This document shows, in pieces, positions 12,976 to 24,025 of a stretch of 64,000 nt of DNA. The position numbers and the translations under genes are program-made. The notes under the pieces were generated by a model. The model made no database searches and had not been told where the DNA came from. It saw only the letters and a list, made by a program, of their open reading frames with translations. The stretch is taken from positions 124,001 to 188,000 of the forward strand of contig CAWBTF010000002.1 of NCBI GenBank assembly GCA_963791595.1, written 5' to 3'. Each line of letters begins with the position of its first letter. Within the stretch, counting starts at the first letter, position 1. This DNA comes from JAEMQF01 sp963791595. GTDB taxonomy: Bacteria; Pseudomonadota; Gammaproteobacteria; Burkholderiales; Burkholderiaceae_C.

Positions 12976-13827
12976 ATGGATACCCAGCGCCTCCTTTCTT
13001 ACGCGATCCCCGACGTCGAGCAGCGCTACACCGAGCGCGACACGATGCTCTACGCGCTCGGCCTCGGCCTGGGCGCGGACCCGCTCGACGAGACCGAGCT
13101 GCGCTTCGTTTACGAGCGCGAGCTGGTGGCGCTGCCGACGATGGCCGTCGTGCTCGGACAAAGTGGCCCGTGGAGCGCCGACCCCAGCTTCGGCATCGAC
13201 CGTCCACGCGTGCTGCACGCAGCGATGGAGGTGCTGCTCGAACGGCCCTTGCCCACGGCGGCGCATGTGCGCGCCAGCGAGAAGGTGCTGGCGCTGCTCG
13301 ACAAGGGCCTCGAGAAGGGCGCGCTGATGGTGACGGAACGCCGCATCGTCCACGCCGCAAGTGGGCAGGCGCTGGCCCGGCTGCGCTCCACGGCAATGCT
13401 GCGCGGCAACGGCGGCGGTGGCGAAGCGTTCGGCAGCGTGCCGGGCGCGCATGTCATGCCGCAGCGCCCGCCGGATCGCACGCGCGACGTGCCGACGCTG
13501 CCGCGCCAGGCGCTCATCTACCGCCTGAGCGGCGACTACAACCCGCTGCACGCCGACCCCGCGCTCGCGCGCTCAGTCGGCTTCGAGCGCCCCATCCTGC
13601 ACGGTCTGTGCAGCTTCGGCATTGCCGTCGCGTCGTTGATCCGCGACTGGTGCGGCGGCGATCCGCGCCGATTGCGGCGCATGGCGGTGCGTTGGACGGC
13701 GCCGGTGCTGCCGGGAGACACGCTGCGCATCGAGAGCTGGCGCGACGGGCCGCAGCTGTCGTTTCGCGCGTTCGTCGCGCAGCGTGAAGTCAAAGTGATG
13801 GACTACGGCGTCGCCGAATTTTTCTGA
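12976..13827 (+). CDS. MaoC-type 2-enoyl-CoA hydratase
   Basis: Double hot-dog protein of the MaoC/hydratase-2 family, expected to hydrate trans-2-enoyl-CoA to (R)-3-hydroxyacyl-CoA. The catalytic hydratase-2 motif is visible as YRLSGDYNPLHADP at about residues 182-195. HGLCSFG follows as in the family. I take the ATG at 12976 (MDTQRLLSYAIPDVEQRY), giving 283 residues; an in-frame ATG at 12952 would add eight. The next gene, 18 bases downstream, is AtuA-like, so a role in catabolism of branched or unusual acyl-CoAs is inferred from context only. Confidence 0.85.
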   Translation: MDTQRLLSYAIPDVEQRYTERDTMLYALGLGLGADPLDETELRFVYERELVALPTMAVVLGQSGPWSADPSFGIDRPRVLHAAMEVLLERPLPTAAHVRASEKVLALLDKGLEKGALMVTERRIVHAASGQALARLRSTAMLRGNGGGGEAFGSVPGAHVMPQRPPDRTRDVPTLPRQALIYRLSGDYNPLHADPALARSVGFERPILHGLCSFGIAVASLIRDWCGGDPRRLRRMAVRWTAPVLPGDTLRIESWRDGPQLSFRAFVAQREVKVMDYGVAEFF

Positions 13828-13845
13828 CTCTTCCGCAGAGGCCCC

Positions 13846-15673
13846 ATGAACGACAAAATCGTGCGCATCGGCGGCGCCTCGGGTTTCTGGGGCGACAGCG
13901 CAATCGCCGCGCCGCAACTCGTGCAAGGCGCGCAGCTCGACTACCTGACGTTCGACTATCTGGCCGAGCTGACGATGTCGATCCTGTCGCGCAACCGCGC
14001 GAAGAATCCTGCGACGGGCTACGCGGACGACTTCGTCGACGTCGCGATGCGCAGCGTGCTCGGCGAAGTGGCCAAGCGCGGCATCAAGGTACTGTCCAAC
14101 GCCGGCGGCGTGAACCCGCGCGCCTGCGCCGACGCACTGCGCAAGCTCGCTGCGGAACAAGGCGTGGCGTTAAAAATTGCCGTCGTGGAAGGCGACGATC
14201 TGCTGCCGCAGTTGCTGGCGCTTCGATCCGCCGACGTGCGCGACCTGCACGACGGCCGCACGCTGCCGGCGCGTCTGCTCAGCGCCAACGCCTACTTCGG
14301 CGCGTGGCCGATCGTGCAGGCGCTGCGCCAGGGCGCGCAGGTCGTGATCACCGGGCGCTGTGTCGACAGCGCGCTGCCGCTGGCGGCTCTGATCCACGAA
14401 TTCGACTGGGCGATGGACGATTTCGACCGGCTCGCTGCCGGCAGCCTGGCCGGCCACCTGATCGAATGCGGGCCGCAGGGAACAGGGGGCCTGTTCACCG
14501 ACTGGGAACAGGTTCCTGATTGGGACAACATCGGCTACCCGGTGATCGAGTGCCGAGCCGACGGCAGCTTCGTCATCACCAAGCCCGAAGGCCACGGGCG
14601 GCCTGGTGACGCCGGCGACGGTGGCCGAGCAGATGCTCTACGAAATCGGCGACCCCGGCGCCTACCTGCTGCCCGACGTGAGCTGCGACTTCACGGGCGT
14701 GCGCATGGAACAGGTGGGCGCGCAGCAGGTTCGGGTCTCGGGCGCGCGTGGCCGCGCACCGACGGACCAATACAAGGTGTGCGCCACCCACGCCGACGGC
14801 TGGCGCTGCGTCATCAACGTCACCGTGGTCGGCGGCCGGGCCGAAGCGAAGGCCCGGCGCATCGCCGAAGCGGTACTGACGCGCACGCGCCGCATGATGA
14901 GCGAGCGCGGCATCAATGACTATCGGCGCGTGTACCAGGAGATCATTGGCACCGAAGCCTTGTTCGGCCCGCATTCGCGCGTGCCGCATTCGCGCGAAGT
15001 GATCCTGCGGCTGGTCGTGGAGCACGACGACGCGAAGGCGCTCGAGATCATCGCGAGCGAGATCGCATCGGCCGGCGTGTCGTGGGCGCCGGGTTTGTCG
15101 AGCACCGGCGGCGGGCGCGCGCGCGCCGTGCCGATCGTGCGACTGTTTTCGTTCCTGTGGCCCAAGGTGGAAGTTCCGGCGACGGTGGCCATCGGCGACG
15201 CGGGTGCCGAGGCGGTGCCGGCCCCCGACGCGCGCGCCGACGCGGTGCCATCGAGCGGAGCGGCTTCAACCGCGATCGCGCGCGAGAAGCCGACGCGCAG
15301 CGTCTACGGTGCCTTCCCGGGCAACGACGAAAGCCAAGGTGTCGAAGTGCCGCTCGAACGCATCGCCCATGGCCGCAGCGGCGACAAGGGCGACAGCGTG
15401 AACATCGGCATCATCGCGCGCCACCCGAAGTGGCTGCCGGTGCTGAGCGAGCAGTTGACCTCGCAGCGCGTGCAGGCCTACTTTTCGCACCTGGTGAAGG
15501 GCCCCGTGCAACGCTTCGACGTTCCGGGAATTCACGCCTTCAACTTCCTGCTGATGGCGGCGCTCGACGGCGGCGGCATGGCCTCGCCGCGCAGCGACCC
15601 CCTGGGCAAAGGTTTCGCGCAAATGCTGCTGGATCTGCCGCTGCACGTGCCGCGCAGCCTGCTCGCGGATTGA
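13846..15673 (+). pseudogene. AtuA-like (DUF1446) protein gene, frameshifted
   Basis: Member of the acyclic terpene utilisation AtuA / DUF1446 family; the biochemical role is unknown. The N-terminal part reads RIGGASGFWGDS through FVITKPEG, and the rest continues one base later in another frame from LVTPATVAEQMLYEIGDPG. The break lies at the CC of 14592-14593: removing one C gives KPEGTGGLVTPATVAEQ. The C-terminal region from about 15345 (LERIAHGRSGDKGD) is the small DUF that follows AtuA in many fusions. The span is 1828 bases, a multiple of three plus one, so a repaired protein would have 608 residues. It sits with a MaoC hydratase gene. No acyl-CoA carboxylase genes, common partners of AtuA, are nearby. 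Confidence 0.8.
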
Positions 15674-15680
15674 GTCCCGC

Positions 15681-16487
15681 TCAACTCAATGCGGCGGCGG
15701 CTTCTTGCGCAGCCCGCACCTCGACGCGAACCTGCTCCGTCAGCTCCGCCTTCAGTTCGGTGAACTGCGGGCTCGTCTTCACCGAGTAGTGGCGCGGGTG
15801 AGGCAGGTTCACGGCGCGGTCGAGCTTGATGCGCCCGGGGCGTGCGCTCATCACGACGACGCGGCTCGCCATGAACACCGATTCGTCGATGTCGTGCGTG
15901 ACGAACAGCACCGTCTTGCGCTCGCTCTCGTTGTCGCCCTCCCAGATGCCCAGCAGCAGCTCCTGCATCAGCTCGCGCGTCTGGTGATCGAGCGCGCCGA
16001 AGGGTTCGTCCATCAACAGCATGCGCGGGTTGTTCGCGAGCGCGCGCGCGATCGCGGTGCGTTGCTGCATGCCGCCTGAGAGCTGCTTGGGGAAGTGGTT
16101 CTCGAAGCCTTGCAAGCCAACCTTCGCCAGAAAGCCGTTCGCGACGTGCAACTGCTCGTCGCGCTTCAAGCCACGCTCGCGCAGGCCGAAGCAGACGTTG
16201 TCGAGCACGCTCAGCCAGGGAAACAGCGTGTAGCTCTGGAACACCATGCCGCGGTCGGCTCCCGGACCTTCGATGCGTCGGCCGTCGAGCAGCACCTCGC
16301 CGGTGGTCTGCGTCTCCAGGCCGGCGACGATGCGCAGCAGCGTGCTCTTGCCGCAGCCGCTGGGGCCGAGGATCGTGATGAAGTCGTTTTCCGCCACGTC
16401 GAGGTCGGTCGCTTGCAGCGCCAGCGTTTCGCGCTCGCGTGTCTTGAAGCGCTTCGAGACGCCGCGGATTGTCAGGATCGTACTCAT
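15681..16487 (-). CDS. NitT/TauT-family ABC transporter ATP-binding protein
   Basis: ATPase of a nitrate/sulfonate/taurine-type importer. The 268-residue protein has Walker A GPSGCGKST, signature LSGGMQQR, Walker B LLMDEPFGALD and the switch histidine in VTHDIDE. It is the last gene of the minus-strand run hutU-hutH-binding protein-permease-ATPase, seven bases after the permease stop. The substrate cannot be read from the sequence. Linkage to hut genes suggests histidine, urocanate or a related imidazole. The AtuA-like gene converges on it within eight bases. Confidence 0.92.
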   Translation of the reverse strand: MSTILTIRGVSKRFKTRERETLALQATDLDVAENDFITILGPSGCGKSTLLRIVAGLETQTTGEVLLDGRRIEGPGADRGMVFQSYTLFPWLSVLDNVCFGLRERGLKRDEQLHVANGFLAKVGLQGFENHFPKQLSGGMQQRTAIARALANNPRMLLMDEPFGALDHQTRELMQELLLGIWEGDNESERKTVLFVTHDIDESVFMASRVVVMSARPGRIKLDRAVNLPHPRHYSVKTSPQFTELKAELTEQVRVEVRAAQEAAAALS

Positions 16488-16494
16488 CTGAACC

Positions 16495-17274
16495 TCAGCG
16501 CCCCAGCTGTGCCCACGGGAACAGCCGCAGGTTGACCCACTTGAAAGCGAAGTCGCTGACCAGGCCGATCAGGCCGATCACGATGATGCCGAAAATGATC
16601 TGGTCGGTGGCGAGCAGCGCCTGGCTGTCGGTGATCATGTGGCCGATGCCACTCGACGCGCCGATCAACTCGGCAACGATCACGTAGGTCCACGCCCAGC
16701 CGAGCACCATGCGCAGGATTTCGGCGATCTCCGGCGCGGCGCCGGGGATCAGCACGCGGCGGATCAGGCCGCGGTCGCTCACACCCAGCGTGTACGCCGC
16801 CTCCACGAGGTCGCGCCGCGTGTTGCCCACCGTGACCGAGATCATCAGCACCAGCGAGAAGAAGCTGCCGATGAATATCACCGCGAGCTTCTGCGCCTCG
16901 CCGATGCCGGCCCAGAGGATCAGCAGCGGAATGAACGCGGACGCCGGCAGGTAGCGCGCGAACGACACGAAGGGCTCGAAAAAAGCCTCGACCGGTTTGT
17001 ACGCGCCCATCGCCACGCCCAGCGGCAAGGCCAGCGCCGCGGCGATGACGAAGCCGCCGACGACGCGCCACACCGTCATGCCGATGTCGTAGGCGAAGCC
17101 GTATTTGCTGAGCAGCGTCACACCTGAGCGCAGCATCGTCAGCGGGTCGGCGAGAAACGTCTTCTGCACGAAGCCGCCGAACGTGGCGACAGACCATGCC
17201 GCGACGAACACCACGAAGAAAGCGACGCCGAGCGCGACGCGTGTTGCCGGCTCGACGGGCGTGAGGGGTTTCAT
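16495..17274 (-). CDS. NitT/TauT-family ABC transporter permease
   Basis: Inner-membrane permease of the same importer, with about six membrane segments. The cytoplasmic EAA loop is visible around EAAYTLGVSDRGLIRRVLIPGAAPE. I start it at ATG 17274 (MKPLTPVEPATRVALG), giving 259 residues. A longer upstream frame exists, but it reads through a dispersed inverted repeat (Leu/Pro- and Gly/Glu-rich translation) and is unlikely to be translated. Partners are the ATPase downstream and the binding protein upstream. Confidence 0.9.
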   Translation of the reverse strand: MKPLTPVEPATRVALGVAFFVVFVAAWSVATFGGFVQKTFLADPLTMLRSGVTLLSKYGFAYDIGMTVWRVVGGFVIAAALALPLGVAMGAYKPVEAFFEPFVSFARYLPASAFIPLLILWAGIGEAQKLAVIFIGSFFSLVLMISVTVGNTRRDLVEAAYTLGVSDRGLIRRVLIPGAAPEIAEILRMVLGWAWTYVIVAELIGASSGIGHMITDSQALLATDQIIFGIIVIGLIGLVSDFAFKWVNLRLFPWAQLGR

Positions 17275-17308
17275 CGGTGCCGTGCCCTCGCGCTCACCCT
17301 CACCCCGG

Positions 17309-17332
17309 CCCTCTCCCGCGAGCGGGAGAGGG
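17309..17332. repeat. inverted repeat of a dispersed intergenic element
   Basis: A perfect 11-base stem (CCCTCTCCCGC with GCGGGAGAGGG, 2-base loop) is flanked by GGGAGA-type hexamers up to about 17345. It lies between the binding-protein and permease genes. This sequence type is scattered through many beta- and gammaproteobacterial genomes. It may shape mRNA stability between the two cistrons. Confidence 0.75.
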
Positions 17333-17362
17333 AGAGGGAGAGGGAGGAATCGCATCGCGCGC

Positions 17363-18317
17363 TCACTTCAGGAAGCGCGTGTCGGCGAGCTTGGACAGGT
17401 CCGGAATCTGGCGAATGATGCCCGCCTCCAGCAGCAGCTCAGCCGCTTCCTTGCTGAACTGCAAGTGCTCGCCGGCAAAGAACTTCTGGTTCGCGTCGCG
17501 GTCCTGCCAGCGCAAGTAGGCCTGGCTCTTTTCGAACGTCGCGGCGTCTTGTTTGACGTCGGCACCCATGATTTGGAAACTCTTCGCCGGCTCGGCCTTG
17601 ATCATCGCGACAGCGTCGAAGTAGGCGTCGGCCAGTGCCTTCGCGGCTTTCGGGTTGTCGGATAGGAACTTCGGCGTGCAGCCGAAGGTGTCCATGATCA
17701 TCGGATAGTCGAGCGTCGTCGCGATGATCTTGCCGGCCTCGGGCTTGGCGCGCACCGCGCCGAGGTAGGGCTCGTAGGTCATCGCGGCGTCCACGCCGTC
17801 GGTGCCGGCGATCATCGCGTTCGCGGCGGCCTGCGGTTCCAGATTCACGACCTTCACGTCTTTCACCGACATGCCGTTTTTCTTCAGCATCCACGCGAGC
17901 GTGAAGTAGGGCGCCGTGCCCGGCGCGCTGGCGGCGACGGTCTTGCCTTTGAGGTCGCTGATCTTCGTGATGCCGGGCTTGACGACCATGCCGTCGGCGC
18001 CGAAGCTCTTGTCGAGCTGAAAGATCTGCGTCGTCGCCACGCCGTTGGCGTTCCAGACGATCCAGGTCTCCACCGTCGTCGCCGCGCACTGCACGTCGCC
18101 CGAGGCGATGGCCAGATGCCGGTCTTTCTGCGGAATCTTCTTGATCGTCACGTCCAGGCCGTGTTTCTTGAACAGGCCCGCGTCGCGCGCGAGCGTGAGC
18201 GGCGCAAAGCCGGTCCAGCCCGACATCGCGAGCGTGACCTTGGTTTCCTGGGCTTGGGCGGTAGCTGGCCAGCAGGGCGCCGGCAATCATCGCCAGCGCG
18301 GTTTGAATCTTCTTCAT
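17363..18317 (-). pseudogene. NMT1/TauA-type substrate-binding protein gene, frameshifted in signal peptide
   Basis: Periplasmic binding protein of the importer encoded downstream. Translation should begin at ATG 18317 (MKKIQTALAMIAGALLAS) behind a GAGGAG ribosome-binding site. The mature part (TAQAQETKVTLAMSGWTGFA onward) lies in another frame. The break is at about 18261-18265: removing one base restores an ordinary signal peptide ending near TAQAQ. The span is 955 bases, a multiple of three plus one, so the repaired product is 317 residues. The mature domain looks intact to its C-terminus. It starts 52 bases after hutH, in the same direction, so it belongs to the hutUH transcript. Confidence 0.87.
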
Positions 18318-18369
18318 GCTCACTCCTCGGTTCGGATGGTGGGGATAGGGTGGATGCAATGATCGCGGC

Positions 18370-19907
18370 TCAGGCCGCGACCCACAGCGCGGGCAAACCC
18401 GGCAACGAACGAAACACGCGCGACAATGCGCCTTGCGTGACGAGCGTCGTCGCGTGTTCGATGTCGGGCGCCAGAAAGCGGTCGCGCTCGATCATCGGGC
18501 TCACTGCACGAAGCAAGGCATGTGCCTGCTCCAGCGGAGCGCTGCTGCGCAGCGGGCGCAGAAAGTCGATGCCCTGCGCCGCCGCGAGCAACTCGATGCC
18601 CAGAATGTGCGCCGTGTTCGTGATCATCGGCAGCAGGCGCCGTGCCGCGAACGTGGCCATCGACACATGGTCTTCCTGGTTCGCCGAGGTCGGCAGCGAA
18701 TCGACGCTTGCCGGATGCGCGAGCGATTTGTTTTCCGAGGCGAGCGACGCTGCGGTCACATGCGCGATCATCAAGCCGCTGTTCAGTCCCGGGTCGCGCG
18801 TCAGGAACGGCGGCAGGCGCGACACGCCGGAGTCGATCAGCATCGCGATGCGCCGTTCGGCGATGGCGCCGACTTCGGCGATCGCCAGCGCGCAGCCGTC
18901 GGCGGCCAGCGCCACCGGTTCGGCGTGGAAATTGCCGCCGGAGATCATTTCTCCCGTGTCCGCCAGCACCAGTGGGTTGTCGGTGACGGCGTTCGCCTCG
19001 CACAGCAGCACGCGCGCGACATGGCGCAACTGGTCCAGGCACGCGCCCACGACCTGCGGCTGGCAGCGCAGACAATAGGGGTCTTGCACGCGGTCGTCGC
19101 CTTCGAGGTGCGAGCGGCGGATCGCGCTGCCTTCGAGCAAGGCGCGGTAATACATCGCCACGTCGATCTGCCCCGGCTGGCCACGCAATGCGTGGATGCG
19201 CGGATCGAACGGCCCGTCACTGCCGCGCGCGGCGTCGACCGTGAGCGCGCCGATCACCAGGGCCGACTCGAGCACCGGCTCGAAGCTGAACAGCGCGTGC
19301 AGCGCCAGTGCAGTGGACACCTGCGTGCCGTTGATCAGCGCCAGGCCTTCCTTCGCGGCGAGAACGAGCGGCGCGATGCCGGCTTCGCGCAGCACCGGCG
19401 CTGCCGGGCGGCGCACGCCATCGACCAGAAACTCGCCTTCGCCGAGCAACGCCAGCGTCATGTGCGACAGCGGCGCGAGGTCGCCGGACGCGCCCACCGA
19501 CCCCTGGCTCGGGACACAAGGCACGAGGCCGGCGTTGTAGACGGCAAGAAGCGTGTCGATCACCTCGGGCCGCACGCCCGACGCGCCGCGCGCGAGGCTC
19601 GCGGCTTTGAGTGCGAGCATCAGGCGCACGACCTGCGGCGCGAGCGGCTCGCCCACGCCCACCGAGTGCGAGCGAATCAGGTTCACTTGCAGCGTCGCGA
19701 GATCGCCTTCGCTGATGCGCGTTGATGCGAGCTTGCCGAAACCGGTGTTGACGCCGTAGACGGGAGCGTTTCCCGACGCAGCGCGCTGCACCACCGCGGC
19801 GGACGCGTGGATGCCGGGCAGCGCCGCGGGGTCGAGCCGCAGCGCCGCGCCGCCTGCGCGAATCGCGAGCAACTCGTCGAGAGTCAGCGCGCCTGGTCGC
19901 AGCAGCA

Positions 19908-19908
<1 letters not shown>
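18370..19908 (-). CDS. hutH: histidine ammonia-lyase HutH
   Basis: Eliminates ammonia from histidine to give urocanate, the first step of the Hut pathway. The 512-residue protein has the MIO-forming tripeptide A140-S141-G142 in GSVGASGDLAPLSH. The substrate-site YGVNTGFG is at about 51-58 and the block NQEDHVSM near the C-terminus is present. The ATG at 19908 overlaps the hutU stop by one base. The family includes PAL/TAL enzymes, but the hut context makes HutH secure. Confidence 0.96.
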
Positions 19909-21623
<1,715 letters not shown>

Positions 21624-21715
21624 CGCGGTCTCCTTGTGGGTGGGGCCGGCGCGGGTGCAAACCCACCATGCCGGCAAACACGCTTGCGAATGAAGTCTGA
21701 ACTGTAAGGCCATGA

Positions 21716-21744
21716 ACTCTACTTGTCTAGACAAGCCTAGTCAA
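21716..21744 (-). promoter_or_regulatory. hutU promoter
   Basis: Read on the minus strand, TTGACT (21744-21739) and TAGAGT (21721-21716) are separated by exactly 17 bases, a good sigma-70 layout. The transcript would start near 21709 and reach hutU at 21623. The HutC-type palindrome fills the spacer, so a bound repressor would block polymerase directly. Confidence 0.72.
21722..21735. promoter_or_regulatory. HutC operator
   Basis: The perfect 14-base palindrome CTTGTCTAGACAAG lies in the 135-base divergent region between hutU and hutC. It resembles known HutC sites of the form CTTGTnnnnACAAG. The Hut inducer is urocanate in characterised systems. The site is 24 bases from the hutC start, so the repressor probably also limits its own arm. 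Confidence 0.85.
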
Positions 21745-21758
21745 GTAAAGTCTCGTTC

Positions 21759-22565
21759 ATGGTTTCCCCCAGCCCGCGACCCTTTGGCGCACCCCTGCGG
21801 CCCGCGCGCGCGGCGGCTCGTGCCCCGCGCACCGCGCTGGCTGCCGCCGCCGCCGCCGCTGCGGCGCCGGCCGCGCCCTACGCCCGGGTCAAGCTGTACC
21901 TGAAGCAGCAACTCGCGCTCGGGCGCTGGCCGCCGAACACGCTGATGCCGTCCGAGGCCGAACTCGTCGCCCAATTCGCGGTGAGCCGCATGACGGTGAA
22001 CCGCGCGCTGCGCGAACTGCAAGGCGAAGGGATGGTGCACCGCGTGCAGGGTGTGGGCACCTTTGCCGCGCCGCTGCACCGGGTGTCGTCGACGCTGACG
22101 ATTCGCGACCTGCACGAAGAAATTCTGGCACGCGGCCACAGCCACGAGGCGCGCGTGCACGTGGCGCGCGAGGAAGCCGCGCCCGCCGCGCTGGCCACGC
22201 AGCTCGGCGTGCAGGCCGGCGAAGCGGTGTTCCACACGCTGATCGTGCACTTCGAAAATGGCGTCGCGATCCAATGCGAAGACCGCTTCGTGAACCCGGC
22301 CTGGGCCCCCGACTATCTGAAGAACGATTTCACGCGCATCACCCCGACGCATTACCTGCTGCAGGTGGCGCCGCTGTGGGAGGCTCAGTATTCGATCGAG
22401 GCCAGCGCGCCCACGCCGCAAGAGGCGAAGCTGCTGGAGGTCGACGCCGGGGAGCCGTGTCTGGTGATCGTGAGACGCACCATGAGCCGCGGCGTGCCGA
22501 TCACGCTCGCCCGGCTGGTGCACCCCGGCAAGCGCTACGCTTTGCAGGGAGAATTCAAGCCATGA
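21759..22565 (+). CDS. hutC: histidine utilisation repressor HutC (GntR family)
   Basis: GntR/HutC-subfamily repressor with a winged-helix domain (about residues 38-105, including MPSEAELVAQFAVSRMTVNR) and a C-terminal UTRA effector domain that binds urocanate in characterised homologues. At 268 residues it carries an unusual Pro/Arg/Ala-rich N-terminal extension of about 35 residues with a nine-alanine run. A later start may be used. Its stop overlaps the next gene (ATGA), so it heads the plus-strand operon. Confidence 0.93.
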   Translation: MVSPSPRPFGAPLRPARAAARAPRTALAAAAAAAAAPAAPYARVKLYLKQQLALGRWPPNTLMPSEAELVAQFAVSRMTVNRALRELQGEGMVHRVQGVGTFAAPLHRVSSTLTIRDLHEEILARGHSHEARVHVAREEAAPAALATQLGVQAGEAVFHTLIVHFENGVAIQCEDRFVNPAWAPDYLKNDFTRITPTHYLLQVAPLWEAQYSIEASAPTPQEAKLLEVDAGEPCLVIVRRTMSRGVPITLARLVHPGKRYALQGEFKP

Positions 22566-23437
22566 TCGACGCCATAGCCCACGCGAAGCGTACGCTGGCG
22601 TTGCGCCAGGCGGCGTCGCCGCGCGTGCGCGAGCGTGTGGACGAGCGCATTGTCCAGGCCTATCAAACCGATGGCGCGGTTTGCATTCGCGGTCTGCTGA
22701 GCGCTGCCGAAGTCGGGATTCTGTGCGCCGGCATCGACGCAAACCTCGCTCAGCCCAGCCCACGTGCCAAAGTCGCGAGTCCGGCGGACGACCCGGGTTT
22801 GTTCATCGAAGACTTCTGTTGCTGGCAAGACAATCCGCACTACCAGCGCACGATTTTCGAGACCGCTCTGGCCGAGACCGCGGCGCTGCTGATGCGCAGC
22901 CGAAGAGCACGCCTGTACCACGACCACATGCTGACCAAAGAGCCCGGCACACGGCAGCCCACGCCGTGGCACCAGGACCAGCCGTACTACAACGTCGAGG
23001 GCTTCCAGAACTGCAGCATGTGGATCCCGGTCGATCCGGTGGCGCGGCATTCGACGCTCGAGTTCGTCGCCGGCTCGCACCGCGGCCCGTGGCTGATGCC
23101 GCGCTCGTTCATGGACAAACAGGCAAAGTGGTTTCCCGAGGGCAGTCTGGTTGATCTGCCCGATGTGGACGCGCAGCGCGAGCGGATGCGCATCCTGGGC
23201 TGGGAACTCGCGCCCGGCGACGTGGTGTGCTTTCACATGCTCGCGTTGCACGCCGCGGCGGGTGTCGATGCCGGGCGGCGGCGCCGCGTGTTTTCGCTGC
23301 GCTTTCTCGGCGACGATGCTCGGCACGCACCCCGGCGCTGGGTCACGTCACCCGAGTTCCCGGGGCTCGCCGAGCAGCTGCCCGCAGGCGCACCGATGAA
23401 CCATCCTCTGTTCCCGCTGCTGTGGGAAGGCCGATGA
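22562..23437 (+). CDS. phytanoyl-CoA dioxygenase (PhyH) family protein in the hut operon
   Basis: Predicted Fe(II)/2-oxoglutarate oxygenase of 291 residues. The facial-triad HxD is H137-D139 in WHQDQPYY, the distal histidine is H230 (or H225) in FHMLALHAAAG, and an arginine-rich strand RRRRVFSLRF could bind 2-oxoglutarate. It is coupled to hutC upstream and hutD downstream by four-base ATGA overlaps, so it is an integral member of the operon. The substrate is unknown. The place is one where hutI is often found in related operons. PhyH folds are unrelated to HutI, so it is not an evident substitute. Confidence 0.88.
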   Translation: MIDAIAHAKRTLALRQAASPRVRERVDERIVQAYQTDGAVCIRGLLSAAEVGILCAGIDANLAQPSPRAKVASPADDPGLFIEDFCCWQDNPHYQRTIFETALAETAALLMRSRRARLYHDHMLTKEPGTRQPTPWHQDQPYYNVEGFQNCSMWIPVDPVARHSTLEFVAGSHRGPWLMPRSFMDKQAKWFPEGSLVDLPDVDAQRERMRILGWELAPGDVVCFHMLALHAAAGVDAGRRRRVFSLRFLGDDARHAPRRWVTSPEFPGLAEQLPAGAPMNHPLFPLLWEGR

Positions 23438-24021
23438 GCGTGGCGCGAAGTGTCAGCACCATCGACGCTCAATGCGTCGCGCCCACGCCGTGGCGCAACG
23501 GCGGCGGACAGACGCGCGAGCTGTTGACTCGGCCTGACGGTGCGCCATGGCAACTGAGGATCAGCCTGGCCGACATCGACCGCGATGGCCCGTTCTCGGC
23601 GTTCGCCGACACGCAGCGCTGGTTCGGTGTCGTGGAAGGCGCGGGTGTCGCGCTGCGATTCGAAGACGGCGAGCGCACGGTCACGCCCAATTCGCCGCCC
23701 CTCAGCTTTGACGGCGCTGCCGCGCCGGAATGCCGCTTGATCGACGGGCCGACGCGCGACCTGAACCTGATGGTGCGCCAGGGCGCCGCTCTGATGGCCG
23801 ATGCGCAGGCGCACCAGGACTGGTCCGATTCATTCACTGAACGTGGCCTGTTCACGCTCTGCGATGGCGTGTTGCGCGGCCCGGGTGGCGACACCACGCA
23901 CCTGGTGGCGCACACGCTGGTGTGGTTTCTCGCGCCCGGCCCGTGCCGCTTCGAGCCGCTGCGCGCGCAGCGTGCCGGCTGGTGGCTCGGATGGGCGGCC
24001 ACCGGCGGCGCACAGGAGTGA
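23434..24021 (+). CDS. hutD: HutD family protein
   Basis: Cupin-fold protein of 195 residues found in many hut operons. Work in Pseudomonas suggests it limits hut expression or flux, but the mechanism is not established. Family signature visible: TPWRNGGGQTRE at the N-terminus, ISLADIDRDGPFSAF and LNLMVRQG. The ATG overlaps the upstream stop, and hutG begins five bases after its own stop. Confidence 0.92.
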   Translation: MSVARSVSTIDAQCVAPTPWRNGGGQTRELLTRPDGAPWQLRISLADIDRDGPFSAFADTQRWFGVVEGAGVALRFEDGERTVTPNSPPLSFDGAAAPECRLIDGPTRDLNLMVRQGAALMADAQAHQDWSDSFTERGLFTLCDGVLRGPGGDTTHLVAHTLVWFLAPGPCRFEPLRAQRAGWWLGWAATGGAQE

Positions 24022-24025
24022 CGGC

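Noticed and set aside
17275..17355. Longer N-terminus for the ABC permease
   Set aside because: It is translated from a dispersed inverted repeat and would give a Leu/Pro then Gly/Glu-rich leader. ATG 17274 fits the family.
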